From assembly GCF_010747415.1 (NCBI RefSeq), contig NZ_JAAGNZ010000001.1, positions 1,612,001 to 1,676,000 on the forward strand: a stretch of DNA of 64,000 bases, in the 5' to 3' direction. The translations under genes and the position numbers were made by a program. The notes beneath the pieces are model-generated. The model did no database searches and was not told the DNA's origin. It worked only from the letters and a program-made list of their open reading frames with translations. Source of the stretch: Spirosoma agri (lineage in GTDB: Bacteria > Bacteroidota > Bacteroidia > Cytophagales > Spirosomataceae). Shown in pieces: positions 1-8,466 of this stretch (within the stretch, counting starts at the first letter, position 1; every line of letters begins with the position of its first letter).

Positions 1-1314
1 AAGAAGGCATTACTCGTTTGTCTGCTTCTGGTCCGGGTAGGGCAGGCCGAAGCTAGTAAGCCGGATTTGAGCAAGCGGCTCCAACCAACGCTCTTTGCGG
101 TGACGATGGTGATGATTCACGATGTGGTCAATCCACCGGCGGCCAGTCGATTTTATACCTATTGCCTGTTGGGGGCGCACGAACTCGTTGCCCAGCATCA
201 GAAAACAATTGTTTCGCCAACCGCTTTCGCCCGCGACTTTACTAAACCGGCCATAGAAACGAAGGAGCCGTATGATTACCACATAGCGGCTCTGTACTGC
301 ATTCTCGAAGCGGGTCGATTGATTCTGCCGTCGGGCTATATGCTCGAGGAGGAACAGAAAAAGTTGCTTGACGAGCTTAAGCGCGAAAAATACAGCGATC
401 CGCTCATTCAGCAGTCGGTGCAGGTCGGGCAGGAGGTAGCCAAAAAAGTGATGGCTTATGCTGCAACGGACAACTACCGAAATCTGAGCGCCCGAACCCG
501 CTATCGGCCCAGTAAAGCAGACGGGTTCTGGTTTCCAACGCCACCGGGCTACATTGAAGCTATTGAACCACACTGGCGCATCATTCGCCCGATGCTGATC
601 GATTCCTGTAGCCAGTTCAAGCCCGCTCCCCCCGTTGCATTTAGTAAGGATACCACCAGCGCGTTTTACAAACTGGCCTATGAAGTCTATTCGGTGGGCA
701 AGAATCTGACCGACAACCAGCGGTTCATTGCCTCTTACTGGGATTGCAACCCTTTCGCCATCAACACCTCCGGGCACATGTCGATTGGTTTCAAGAAGAT
801 AAGCCCCGGAGGACACTGGATGAACATAACAAGCATCGCCACCAGCAAAGCCCACCTGAATTTTGACAAAGCGGTGATGATTCATTCGCTGGTTGCCATG
901 ACGCTGATGGATGCCTTTATCAGCTGTTGGGACGAGAAATACCGAAGCAGCCGGATTCGGCCCGAAACAGTGATCAACCGGTCGATCAGTGCGCGCTGGC
1001 AACCGTTGTTGCAGACGCCCCCGTTCCCGGAGTACACGAGTGGGCACAGCGTTATTTCGACCGCCGTTGCCGAAGTGCTGACATATTTGATTGGCGACAA
1101 TTTTTCATTTACTGACAACACCGAAGTACTTTTCGATCTGCCGGAGCGATCGTTTGATTCGTTCCGGAAAGCGGCTGCTGAAGCCGCTATCTCACGCTTA
1201 TACGGAGGTATTCACTACCGGGATGCCATCGAGAATGGCCAGACCCAGGGAAGAGCCATTGGCGTGTTCATTGTCGATAAACTAAAAAGCAAAGGAGTTA
1301 GGTCAACTTTATAG
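1..1314 (+). CDS. Secreted vanadium-dependent haloperoxidase / PAP2-superfamily protein (5' end cut by window)
   Basis: The reading frame is open from base 1. The first codons (KKALLVCLLLVRVGQAEA) look like the body of a signal peptide, so the start codon probably lies just outside the window; the in-frame TTG at 67 is not a believable start. Three acid-phosphatase/vanadate-site motifs are present in order: K-x6-RP (KYRSSRIRP, about 937-963), PEYTSGHS (about 1027-1050) and SRLYGGIHYRD (about 1192-1224). Together they bind vanadate or phosphate in vanadium haloperoxidases and PAP2 phosphatases. About 430 residues fits bacterial haloperoxidase-like PAP2 proteins. Whether it halogenates or dephosphorylates cannot be told from sequence. 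A exported/periplasmic location is inferred from the leader. Confidence 0.85.
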   Translation, partial: KKALLVCLLLVRVGQAEASKPDLSKRLQPTLFAVTMVMIHDVVNPPAASRFYTYCLLGAHELVAQHQKTIVSPTAFARDFTKPAIETKEPYDYHIAALYCILEAGRLILPSGYMLEEEQKKLLDELKREKYSDPLIQQSVQVGQEVAKKVMAYAATDNYRNLSARTRYRPSKADGFWFPTPPGYIEAIEPHWRIIRPMLIDSCSQFKPAPPVAFSKDTTSAFYKLAYEVYSVGKNLTDNQRFIASYWDCNPFAINTSGHMSIGFKKISPGGHWMNITSIATSKAHLNFDKAVMIHSLVAMTLMDAFISCWDEKYRSSRIRPETVINRSISARWQPLLQTPPFPEYTSGHSVISTAVAEVLTYLIGDNFSFTDNTEVLFDLPERSFDSFRKAAAEAAISRLYGGIHYRDAIENGQTQGRAIGVFIVDKLKSKGVRSTL

Positions 1315-1417
1315 CCTGTCTTACAGTGTGTTAACGGATATTCGTTAAGAAAATGAGTTATTATCCGGATTTGTTGCGTTCTGGCGTGGTAAATAACCGT
1401 TAAAAAACACCTTTATT

Positions 1418-1433
1418 GGTAAGAGGTCTTACC
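1418..1433. promoter_or_regulatory. Palindrome upstream of ROK gene (possible operator)
   Basis: GGTAAGA and TCTTACC form a perfect 7-bp inverted repeat separated by GG, 46 bases before the ROK start codon. The size and place suit an operator for the ROK regulator itself, but no binding data exist and the same palindrome does not recur before the kinase gene. Confidence 0.3.
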
Positions 1434-1479
1434 ATCACCCAACCTGGCTTTTGCCGCAAGAACTGATTCGTAACTATAC

Positions 1480-2691
1480 ATGCATGATCACATCGTCTTT
1501 TCCGTTATAGACGCGAAGAAAAACAAACTCAAACGACAGATTATTAACGAATTGTATCGGTTAGAGTCGCGTACTATTTCGCAGTTGGCCAGCCGGTTGC
1601 ATACCAGCATACCATCGACAACATCGCTGATTGATGAATTGAGCATGACACAATGGGTGCAGGGCATTGGAACCGGAACCGCTCAATATGGCCGGAAACC
1701 ATCGCTGTTTGCGCTGGATGCTAGCCGGTACGTTACCGTCGTCGTCGATATCAACGTTCACGACACCAAGCTGCTGGTTTTTAATCTGGCCAATCAGGTT
1801 GTTCACCAGCTCGATGTTGATCTGCGACTGGACAAATCGCCGACCTTATTGCGCATACTCGCGGAGCCGCTGGAACAGCTTGCCCAGCGGATCAAAGCCG
1901 ACCAGCTGCAGGTGGTTGGCGTGGGCGCGGTGTTGCCCGGTCTGGTGAACCCGTGGGAAGCGGTCAATCACACGTATCCGAGTGTAAACAGTCCTGAACA
2001 GCCTCTGGATCAGCTGTTGCAATCAATATTCGATGCGCCGGTTTATCTGATCAACGATACCAAAGCCACCATTTTTGGCGAACACCGGTTTGGGCTGGCT
2101 CAGAACAAAAAACACGTGCTGTCCGTCAACATCGACTGGGGTATCGGGCTGGGTGTTATCACGAATGGGGAGATTTTGCAGGGGTCTGCCGGATTCGCGG
2201 GCGAATTGGGCCACATCCAGATGAAAACGGATGGTGAACTGTGCAGCTGCGGTAAAGTCGGGTGTCTGGAAACGCTGGCGTCGGCCTCTTCATTGATCCG
2301 ACGGGCCAGGATCGGACTGGATGAGGGTCGGGTGTCGCTACTAACCGAACTCGATAGCAGTGCCATCGATATTGAGCGTATTATCGGTAAAGCGAATGCT
2401 GGCGACGCGTTCTCTATCGATCTGCTTAGCGACGTTGGCAGTGCACTGGGAAAGGCATTATCAACCGCCGTTCACCTGTTCAACCCCGAACTGATTATTG
2501 TCAACGGCGTTTTGGCAAAAGCCGAGAAGTCGATCACACGACCTATTGAACAAGCTATCGATAAATACTGTCTACCTAACTATCGGGATAATCTATCCAT
2601 TGAACTATCTAAATTGGGCGAGATGGCTAAGTTCTATGGTACACAGGCTTACGTTGTTCAGAAATTACTGGAGCACGAGTTAGTGCCCTAG
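1480..2691 (+). CDS. ROK-family transcriptional regulator/sugar kinase
   Basis: 403 residues. Residues about 10-75 form a winged helix-turn-helix (NELYRLESRTISQLASRL), which makes this a NagC/XylR-type ROK regulator rather than a plain kinase. The ROK domain follows, with an ATP/sugar-fold DWGIGLGVI stretch, the GELGHIQ sugar-binding motif (about residue 240) and the zinc cluster CSCGKVGCLE just after it. Family knowledge says such proteins sense a sugar or sugar phosphate and repress catabolic genes. The next gene, co-directional and 131 bases downstream, is an FGGY sugar kinase, so it is the likely target. Start is the ATG at 1480; no Shine-Dalgarno sequence is visible. Confidence 0.88.
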   Translation: MHDHIVFSVIDAKKNKLKRQIINELYRLESRTISQLASRLHTSIPSTTSLIDELSMTQWVQGIGTGTAQYGRKPSLFALDASRYVTVVVDINVHDTKLLVFNLANQVVHQLDVDLRLDKSPTLLRILAEPLEQLAQRIKADQLQVVGVGAVLPGLVNPWEAVNHTYPSVNSPEQPLDQLLQSIFDAPVYLINDTKATIFGEHRFGLAQNKKHVLSVNIDWGIGLGVITNGEILQGSAGFAGELGHIQMKTDGELCSCGKVGCLETLASASSLIRRARIGLDEGRVSLLTELDSSAIDIERIIGKANAGDAFSIDLLSDVGSALGKALSTAVHLFNPELIIVNGVLAKAEKSITRPIEQAIDKYCLPNYRDNLSIELSKLGEMAKFYGTQAYVVQKLLEHELVP

Positions 2692-2736
2692 CGAAAATTG
2701 ACAGATCGGTTAATCAATGACAGTCTTTTCTGGTTA

Positions 2737-2761
2737 AATGATAGACTTATTTTCTATCATT
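2737..2761. promoter_or_regulatory. AT-rich inverted repeat between ROK and FGGY genes
   Basis: AATGATAGA and TCTATCATT form a perfect 9-bp inverted repeat with a 7-base spacer, between the ROK stop and the kinase start. It has no GC-rich stem or U-tract, so an operator is more likely than a terminator. It differs in sequence from the palindrome at 1418-1433. Confidence 0.3.
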
Positions 2762-2822
2762 TTGCAGGGACAACGCTGAAAATTCCGTTGTTTTGGCGTC
2801 CTGTATCTTATTTTGTTGCTTT

Positions 2823-4292
2823 ATGAATTGTCTGCTCGGTGTGGATCTAGGCACCACCAACGTTAAAATCCTTGCCGTAACACCCCACGACTGGAAGATC
2901 ATTGCGCAAACATCGTTGCCACTAAAAACGTTGTCTCCTCAACCCGATTTTGCAGAACAGGACCCCGAAGCCGTTTGGCAGGCCGTTCGGCAGGGATTGA
3001 GTGAAGTGGTGATCGGCGCAAAAAGACAACAGGCAACGATCTCCGGTGTAAGCTTCAGCGCCGGTATGCATAGTGTGCTGGCCGTTGACGCTACAGGAAA
3101 GCCATTGACCCATGCGGTGCTTTGGTCCGATAACCGGGCCGAACCGCAGGCGACTGAACTGCATACGGATCAGGCTTCGCTGGGTGATGCCATCTACGCG
3201 CATACGGGTACACCGATTCATCCGATGATTCCGCTCTGCAAACTGGCCTGGTTCCGGGAGAACCAACCCGATTTGCTAACACAGGCTGCCCGGTTTATCT
3301 CACTGAAAGAATACGTCTGGTGGAAACTGACCGCTCGCTACGATATTGACTACTCGATGGCTACGGCCACCGGATTGTTTGAGGCCGAAAAGCGAACCTG
3401 GTATCAGCCCGCACTCGATTTCGCCGGTATTCGACCCGAACAACTATCAGAACCGCAACCGACAACATTGGCCGTGACGTACAATCCCGATCAGGAGGGG
3501 GTCGCGAAAACCGCTCTACCATCGGGCGTGATGTTGTACCCCGGTGCATCGGATGGCTGTCTGGCCAATCTGGGAGCGGGTTGTATCGAACCCGGTATTA
3601 CCACCATAACCATCGGCACAAGCGGAGCGGTGCGCCAGACCGTTAGTAAACCGCAGCGAGATCCGCATGGCCGACTGTTTTGTTATTACCTCGATGAGCG
3701 AAACAAAACACCGTACTACGTCGTCGGTGGACCGACGAACAACGGAGCTAATGTGTTGCAGTGGCTGGCCGAAAAGCTCACGCAACAAGAGACGGAAGCC
3801 GTATTGACCGAAGCGAGCACCGTATCAGCCGGTGCTGACGATCTATTGTTCCTGCCGTACCTGCACGGCGAACGGGCACCGCTCTGGGATGCGTCTGCGC
3901 GGGGCGCTTACCTGAACGTGGACTACCGACACACCCGAGCGCATTTTGTTCGGGCTGCGCTGGAAGGCGTCATGTTCAACCTGCTAAGCATCGAGCGGTT
4001 GCTGGCTAAACAGACTGGCCCCACGCGGAAAATCTACGCGAACGGCGGATTTGCTCAATCAACGTTCTGGGTTCAGATGATGGCCGATATATTTGGCGTT
4101 CCGGTTCGGCTCAACGACAGCAATGAAAGTAGCGCAATGGGAGCCATACTGTTGATTTCGAACGTAACGACGCCGTTGGAAAAGTTGGCCGACGAAGTGC
4201 AGTTCGGTCAGGCATTCGAGCCGGATGCAGCTTGTCACGAGCATTATCAGACCGTGTTTGACCGCTGGGAGGCCGCCTTACAAAAACGCTGA
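2823..4292 (+). CDS. FGGY-family carbohydrate kinase, gluconokinase-like
   Basis: 489 residues from the ATG at 2823. An upstream TTG at 2793 adds ten residues before the conserved start (MNCLLGVDLGTTNVK), so it is rejected. The N-terminal GVDLGTTNVK phosphate-binding loop, the WSDNRA motif and the C-terminal YANGGFAQSTFW/ADIFGVPV/GAILL blocks mark the FGGY fold. Similarity in layout points to gluconokinase or xylulokinase, ATP-dependent cytosolic phosphorylation of a sugar or sugar acid; the exact substrate is not certain. The neighbouring ROK protein is a probable regulator. Its stop codon lies only two bases from the stop of the convergent proA gene, with no terminator between them. Confidence 0.85.
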   Translation: MNCLLGVDLGTTNVKILAVTPHDWKIIAQTSLPLKTLSPQPDFAEQDPEAVWQAVRQGLSEVVIGAKRQQATISGVSFSAGMHSVLAVDATGKPLTHAVLWSDNRAEPQATELHTDQASLGDAIYAHTGTPIHPMIPLCKLAWFRENQPDLLTQAARFISLKEYVWWKLTARYDIDYSMATATGLFEAEKRTWYQPALDFAGIRPEQLSEPQPTTLAVTYNPDQEGVAKTALPSGVMLYPGASDGCLANLGAGCIEPGITTITIGTSGAVRQTVSKPQRDPHGRLFCYYLDERNKTPYYVVGGPTNNGANVLQWLAEKLTQQETEAVLTEASTVSAGADDLLFLPYLHGERAPLWDASARGAYLNVDYRHTRAHFVRAALEGVMFNLLSIERLLAKQTGPTRKIYANGGFAQSTFWVQMMADIFGVPVRLNDSNESSAMGAILLISNVTTPLEKLADEVQFGQAFEPDAACHEHYQTVFDRWEAALQKR

Positions 4293-4294
4293 CC

Positions 4295-5545
4295 CTACCA
4301 CCGCACTTGTCCATCGCCCACAACGATCCATTTTTCCGTTACCAGCTTTTCGAGCGCGAATGGGCCACGGGCGTGAAGTTTCTGCGTCGAAATACCAATC
4401 TCGGCCCCCAGTCCGAAAACGCCCCCATCCGTGAAGCGCGTTGAGGCATTTGCGTAAACCGCAGCCGCATCGACTTCGAACAGAAAGCGGTCGATAATTG
4501 ACTGATCCTGTGACAAAATTGCTTCGGAATGCCGCGACGAATACGCCTGAATGTGAGACAACGCTTCATCGAATCCGGCAACCACTTTCACTGCGCATTT
4601 GTAATCCAGAAATTCACGTCCGAAATCGTCAGCGCGGGCGTGCTGGAGGTTTTCATACCCGGCGTTCTCAAAAATCCGGTACGCTTCGTCGTCGGCAAAA
4701 ACCTCAACGTTCCATTTTTTGAAATCAGCCGTCAGCATGGGTAGAAACTGCTCCGCAACGGTTTCGTCGACGAGAATGCAATCGAGCGAGTTGCAAACCG
4801 ACGGACGGGAAACGCGCGCATTGACGACAATGGCAGTGGCTTTTTTCAGGTCCGCCGTTTGTTCGACGTACGCATGACATACGCCAGCGCCCGTTTCGAT
4901 AGTGGGCACCAGCGAATTCTTACGCACAAACTGTATGAGCGATTCGGAGCCGCGTGGAATAATAATGTCTACGTAGCGCGTAGCCGTCAGCAACTCATTG
5001 ACAACGGCCCGATCAGGAGGCAGCAATGTTACCGCAGCTTTGGGAATCTGAAAATCGTCGAGAACCCGCTGAATCAGGTCAACCAGATAGCGGTTGGAAA
5101 AATCGGCTTCTTTGCCACCTTTCAATACACAGGCATTGCCGGAACGCAGACAAAGCGATGCCACATCGACCGTTACGTTGGGCCGGGATTCGTAGATGAC
5201 GCCGACAACACCCAAAGGCACCGCGATTTTTTTGAGTTGCAGGTTTTGCTCAATCGTGCGCTCAAAAATGACGGTTCCCGCCGGATCAGGTAATACCGCC
5301 ACCGCGCGCAGACTTGTGGACAGATCGGCTATCCGGGCTTCCGTTAACTTAAGCCGGTCGTATTTTGGGTCCGATTCCGGCATCCGATCCAGATCTTTCT
5401 GATTTTCGGTGATGATCTCAGCTGTGTGCGCGGCCAACACATCGGCAAGCCGGTTCAGTAAGTCCGTTTTTTGCTCAGAACTAAGCCGTCTGACAACGGC
5501 GGACGCCTGTTGCGTGGCCTGAAGGAGTGGAGTGATCGGTGTCAT
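4295..5545 (-). CDS. proA: Gamma-glutamyl phosphate reductase
   Basis: 416 residues from the ATG at 5543-5545 (MTPITPLLQATQQAS); a longer in-frame start is rejected because it runs into the inter-gene repeat. ProA reduces gamma-glutamyl phosphate to glutamate semialdehyde with NADPH, the second step of proline synthesis, in the cytosol. Aldehyde-dehydrogenase-fold signatures seen are IYESRPNVTVDVASL (about 117-131), the nucleotide/substrate region RGSESLIQ, and the catalytic cysteine in RPSVCNSLD (Cys about 251). Length is typical. proB lies 84 bases upstream on the same strand, so this is a proBA operon in the order proB-proA. Confidence 0.96.
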   Translation of the reverse strand: MTPITPLLQATQQASAVVRRLSSEQKTDLLNRLADVLAAHTAEIITENQKDLDRMPESDPKYDRLKLTEARIADLSTSLRAVAVLPDPAGTVIFERTIEQNLQLKKIAVPLGVVGVIYESRPNVTVDVASLCLRSGNACVLKGGKEADFSNRYLVDLIQRVLDDFQIPKAAVTLLPPDRAVVNELLTATRYVDIIIPRGSESLIQFVRKNSLVPTIETGAGVCHAYVEQTADLKKATAIVVNARVSRPSVCNSLDCILVDETVAEQFLPMLTADFKKWNVEVFADDEAYRIFENAGYENLQHARADDFGREFLDYKCAVKVVAGFDEALSHIQAYSSRHSEAILSQDQSIIDRFLFEVDAAAVYANASTRFTDGGVFGLGAEIGISTQKLHARGPFALEKLVTEKWIVVGDGQVRW

Positions 5546-5554
5546 ACAAGTCGT

Positions 5555-5623
5555 CCGGATGGCCACATCCGGGTAAGAAATAACAAGAACTCGCAATCTA
5601 ATACCCGGACGTGGCCGTCCGGG
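5555..5623. repeat. Inverted pair of REP-like hairpins between proB and proA
   Basis: Two short palindromes lie in opposite orientation. At 5555-5572, CCGGATG and CATCCGG enclose GCCA. At 5604-5623, CCCGGACG and CGTCCGGG enclose TGGC. Read on opposite strands the two units agree over about 20 bases, and their main difference is a T-A pair replaced by a C-G pair in matching stem positions. That is the pattern of a REPIN/BIME-type doublet, and the compensated change suggests the hairpin itself is kept. Confidence 0.6.
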
Positions 5624-5629
5624 ATAGTG

Positions 5630-6664
5630 TCACAAAAGTACAATATCATTCGCATTTGCCACCTCAACGTTCTGTTGATTGAGTTGCTGCGACAGGGCAG
5701 CCGACGAAATTCGGGCGCGGGCAACGGCAATCGTTTCGTCCTGCTCGTCAATGATTTCGACCATTTCGCCAACGGTAAACTCGCCAATCAGCGCGCTGAC
5801 GCCGACGGCCAGTAAACTCCGACGTTGCTGCAAGGCCCGAACCGCCCCCGCATCGACCCGTATCTGCCCCACGGCAAGACTGCCGCTGCCCAGCCAGCGA
5901 TTTCGTGCGGACAGCGTTGTGGGTTGCGGGCTGAATTCTGTACCCAGTTCTCCCTGTAAAGCCCGACGCATACTATCCGGTTCGTTGAGCCCAAAGATGA
6001 CGACCCGAATGCCCATGCGGGTTGCCAGTTTGGCGAAGGTCAGTTTAGAGGCCATACCACCGAGTCCCAGCGACGACTTCTCCGTTCTGACGACGCCGAA
6101 CAGCTGTTCATCGAACCGGGTTACCTGTCGAATGATGTGTCCGTCGGCATCGAGCAATCCACCGACCGACGTGCAGAGCATGAGCGCTTCGGCTCCGAAA
6201 CCTACGGCGATCAACGTAGCCAGTTCGTCGTTGTCCGAAAACTTAAGTTCGCGGTTACTAACAACGTCGTTTTCGTTGGCAATGGGAATAATATCGTTGG
6301 CCCAAAGTTCCTCATAGGTTTGTTTCAGTTGCAGAAACTGATCGCGGCTGGCAAAATGATGACGTTCGCAAAGGCTTTGGGCAATCGAGATTCCGTAAAT
6401 GGAAAAGAAGCGGGAGTACTGATTCAACAACAGCAAATTACCGACGGCAGCAGCGGCTTTTCGCTGGCTGATGTCGCCCCGGTAATCCCGGATTTGTGCT
6501 TTCCCGGCACCTACCGCGCCTGACGATACCAGAACGACTTTGTAGTGTGGATGCAGAGCCGCCACTTGCCGGGCAATGTCCACCATAACGGGTTCATTGG
6601 GTTCGCCCGTTGATTTTGTAATGGATGCCGTCCCGAATTTAAGGACAAGAACAGGTTTTGACAT
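5630..6664 (-). CDS. proB: Glutamate 5-kinase
   Basis: 344 residues from the ATG at 6662-6664 (MSKPVLVLKFGTASITK); the longer reading frame adds an unconserved leader. ProB phosphorylates glutamate to gamma-glutamyl phosphate and is the feedback-regulated first step of proline synthesis. The amino-acid-kinase domain shows VLKFGTASI, VSSGAVGAGK (about 65-74), IANENDVVS and the GGMASKL motif (about residue 210). A C-terminal PUA domain covers roughly 265-344. Length is close to the usual ~370 of two-domain enzymes. It is followed by the REP-like hairpin pair and then proA. Confidence 0.95.
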   Translation of the reverse strand: MSKPVLVLKFGTASITKSTGEPNEPVMVDIARQVAALHPHYKVVLVSSGAVGAGKAQIRDYRGDISQRKAAAAVGNLLLLNQYSRFFSIYGISIAQSLCERHHFASRDQFLQLKQTYEELWANDIIPIANENDVVSNRELKFSDNDELATLIAVGFGAEALMLCTSVGGLLDADGHIIRQVTRFDEQLFGVVRTEKSSLGLGGMASKLTFAKLATRMGIRVVIFGLNEPDSMRRALQGELGTEFSPQPTTLSARNRWLGSGSLAVGQIRVDAGAVRALQQRRSLLAVGVSALIGEFTVGEMVEIIDEQDETIAVARARISSAALSQQLNQQNVEVANANDIVLL

Positions 6665-6712
6665 GTAAAGTGTCCCTTCCGTCAGCGAAGATGATCCTGA
6701 ACAAAAGGGGCA

Positions 6713-6720
6713 CAAAACTA
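6713..6720 (-). promoter_or_regulatory. Candidate -7 box for proBA
   Basis: On the minus strand TAGTTTTG fits the Bacteroidota -7 consensus TAnnTTTG, 49 bases before the proB start. No convincing -33 TTG at the usual distance was found, so this is only a candidate. Confidence 0.3.
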
Positions 6721-6752
6721 ATCATTGCCGGCAAGATGTTCCGTATTTCAGA

Positions 6753-7394
6753 TCATTCGGTGCCTGAATCTTCCACCTGATCGTTGAACAAATGCGCTAA
6801 CACGGGCTCTGTAAAACGGGCTTTTTTGCGCAAAGCTGCTTTAAGTTGCTTCATGTAGGCTGACTTGGGAATTTCAATGGCACCGTATCGTTTTACATTA
6901 TCATTGATAAACTGGGTGTCGAGAAGGTCGAATTTTTGTTGCCGGAGTGTAAGAATCAGGTAGTGGAAGGCGACCTTGGATGCGTTGCTGACGTGATGAA
7001 ACATAGACTCACCGAAGAAGGCAGTACCCAGCGATACGCCGTACAAGCCGCCAACTAAACGATTGTCTATATACGTTTCGACGCTATGGGCAAGCCCCAT
7101 GTGGTGTAATTCGGTATACGCGTTAATAATTTCTTCCGAGATCCAGGTGCTGTCCGTTTCGGAACGGGGCAGTGAACAGTAGCGCATAACCTGCTCAAAA
7201 TCAGTATTTATACGAACGTCAAACTGTTTTTTATTTAAAATGGGCCGTAGGGAATGGGCTGGCTTGTAGGTGTCAATGGGAATTACCGCACGCGGATCGG
7301 GGGCGTACCAGTACAGTGTACCGTCTGCGTCGGCCATCGGAAAAATACCGTGAATGTACCCATAAATCAGGTCGTCGGCGGTTAGCTTATTCAT
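6753..7394 (-). CDS. aat: Leucyl/phenylalanyl-tRNA--protein transferase
   Basis: 213 residues from the ATG at 7392-7394 (MNKLTADDLIYGYIHGIFPM). Aat transfers Leu or Phe from tRNA to proteins with N-terminal Arg or Lys, marking them for ClpAP degradation. Characteristic segments are GIFPMAD, WYAPDPRAVIP, the FGESMFHHVSNASKVA core (about 140-153) and LLDTQFINDNVKRYGA. Length matches the family (about 200-240). It lies upstream of proB on the same strand with 88 bases between; a separate -7 box precedes proB, so co-transcription is not required. Confidence 0.95.
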   Translation of the reverse strand: MNKLTADDLIYGYIHGIFPMADADGTLYWYAPDPRAVIPIDTYKPAHSLRPILNKKQFDVRINTDFEQVMRYCSLPRSETDSTWISEEIINAYTELHHMGLAHSVETYIDNRLVGGLYGVSLGTAFFGESMFHHVSNASKVAFHYLILTLRQQKFDLLDTQFINDNVKRYGAIEIPKSAYMKQLKAALRKKARFTEPVLAHLFNDQVEDSGTE

Positions 7395-7719
7395 TACTTT
7401 TTCCGGTGCGTTACCGGGCAAATATAGAAAATTGTTGATTGGTTTTGGCTTGCAGGAAGCGAAAACTTAAACTTGTGGTTAAGCAAGTACCTTAGTTTCC
7501 TGAGTAACCGATTGAGTACTTTCCTTATTGTAACCAATGTGTTAGAATATGGTTTAATTTCGCGTTCTCCAACGCATCGACTGGTTATGCTGAAGCGAAG
7601 CCGTTAGTCACCGACTTCGCACCACCAATCAGGTACGGAGGATGCTTGATCAACTGTGATTAAACCAAACTCTTTCCGCGCTGTCGAACGTTACGTGTGA
7701 AATGAATTAACGATCAACC
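7395..7719. other. Divergent intergenic region aat / lipoprotein
   Basis: No gene is supported here. It must hold the promoters of the two divergent genes. A short GCGAAG/CTTCGC inverted repeat near 7593-7620 is the only other structure noticed. Confidence 0.5.
7419..7426 (-). promoter_or_regulatory. Candidate -7 box for aat
   Basis: TATATTTG on the minus strand matches TAnnTTTG exactly, 25 bases upstream of the aat ATG, which would give a short leader. No clear -33 element was seen. Confidence 0.4.
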
Positions 7720-8334
7720 ATGAAAAAAGGACTCATTATACTAGTGGCTATAATGCCATTTCTACTCAGCCGGTGCAGCGTGAATCAACAAATTTCCCAG
7801 GCAAAAGCCCTCGGTGATTGCCGGTATTCGATCGTATCGGCAGATAGCGTATTTCTGGCAGGAACGGATATTCGTCAGTTTCGCAAGCTGGAAGACCTCA
7901 ATCCAGCCCGTTACCCACGACTGGCTACGGGACTGCTGACCCGCAATATACCACTGGATGCCCGGATCAACCTGGCTATAACGAATCCGACCGGTAAACT
8001 GGCGGGAATCAATCAGCTGGAATACAAGGTTTTACTGGCAGGACAGGAGATGTTCAACGGCTTTCTTAACCAGCGGATTGAGGTGCAACCTGGTGGTAAA
8101 ACGCAAATTCCCGTTCGGTTGAGTACGAATGCCTACCAGCTCTTCACGGATTCGAAAACCCGCGATGCGTTTACGCAACTGGTGCAAAACCTGGCTGGTT
8201 CAGCCAATACGACTCCGTCTAAGCTGACAATTAAAATCAAGCCGACGCTTGCTCTGGGTAACAAGGCCGTTAACTATCCCGGCTACATTACGATCGATCA
8301 GGAATTGACCAACAAGATCTTACTGGGTAATTAA
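7720..8334 (+). CDS. Putative lipoprotein with LEA14-like beta-sandwich
   Basis: 204 residues. An N-terminal hydrophobic leader ends in LLSRC, an imperfect lipobox with Cys about residue 19, so it is probably a lipoprotein. The middle section (LDARINLAITNPTGKLAGINQLEYKVLLAGQ, given here in parts: LDARINLAITNP, LEYKVLLAGQ) resembles the LEA type 2/WHy fold, as in the protein at 48281. No catalytic residues are evident. It is monocistronic: a divergent gene lies upstream and a strong terminator (8397-8427) follows. The function is unknown. Confidence 0.7.
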   Translation: MKKGLIILVAIMPFLLSRCSVNQQISQAKALGDCRYSIVSADSVFLAGTDIRQFRKLEDLNPARYPRLATGLLTRNIPLDARINLAITNPTGKLAGINQLEYKVLLAGQEMFNGFLNQRIEVQPGGKTQIPVRLSTNAYQLFTDSKTRDAFTQLVQNLAGSANTTPSKLTIKIKPTLALGNKAVNYPGYITIDQELTNKILLGN

Positions 8335-8396
8335 GGGCATTAATTTACGCCGTTACCTGACTACTAATTTGTACGAATTACCAGTAGCATTTGGTT

Positions 8397-8427
8397 AGCC
8401 CCCGCTTTTTAAGCCGGGGCTTTTTTT
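8397..8427 (+). terminator. Rho-independent terminator
   Basis: An 11-bp stem (AGCCCCCGCTT with AAGCCGGGGCT, one mismatch) with a three-base loop is followed by seven T. It ends the lipoprotein transcript. Confidence 0.85.
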
Positions 8428-8466
8428 GTCCCGGCTACGCCTGATTTTCTAAACCGATCTATTCCG

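Noticed and set aside
10..1047. 345-residue open frame on the minus strand
   Set aside because: It overlaps the haloperoxidase gene, whose three catalytic motifs are on the other strand.
5679..6317. 212-residue plus-strand open frame
   Set aside because: Antisense to proB, Ser/Arg/Pro-rich and without any domain.
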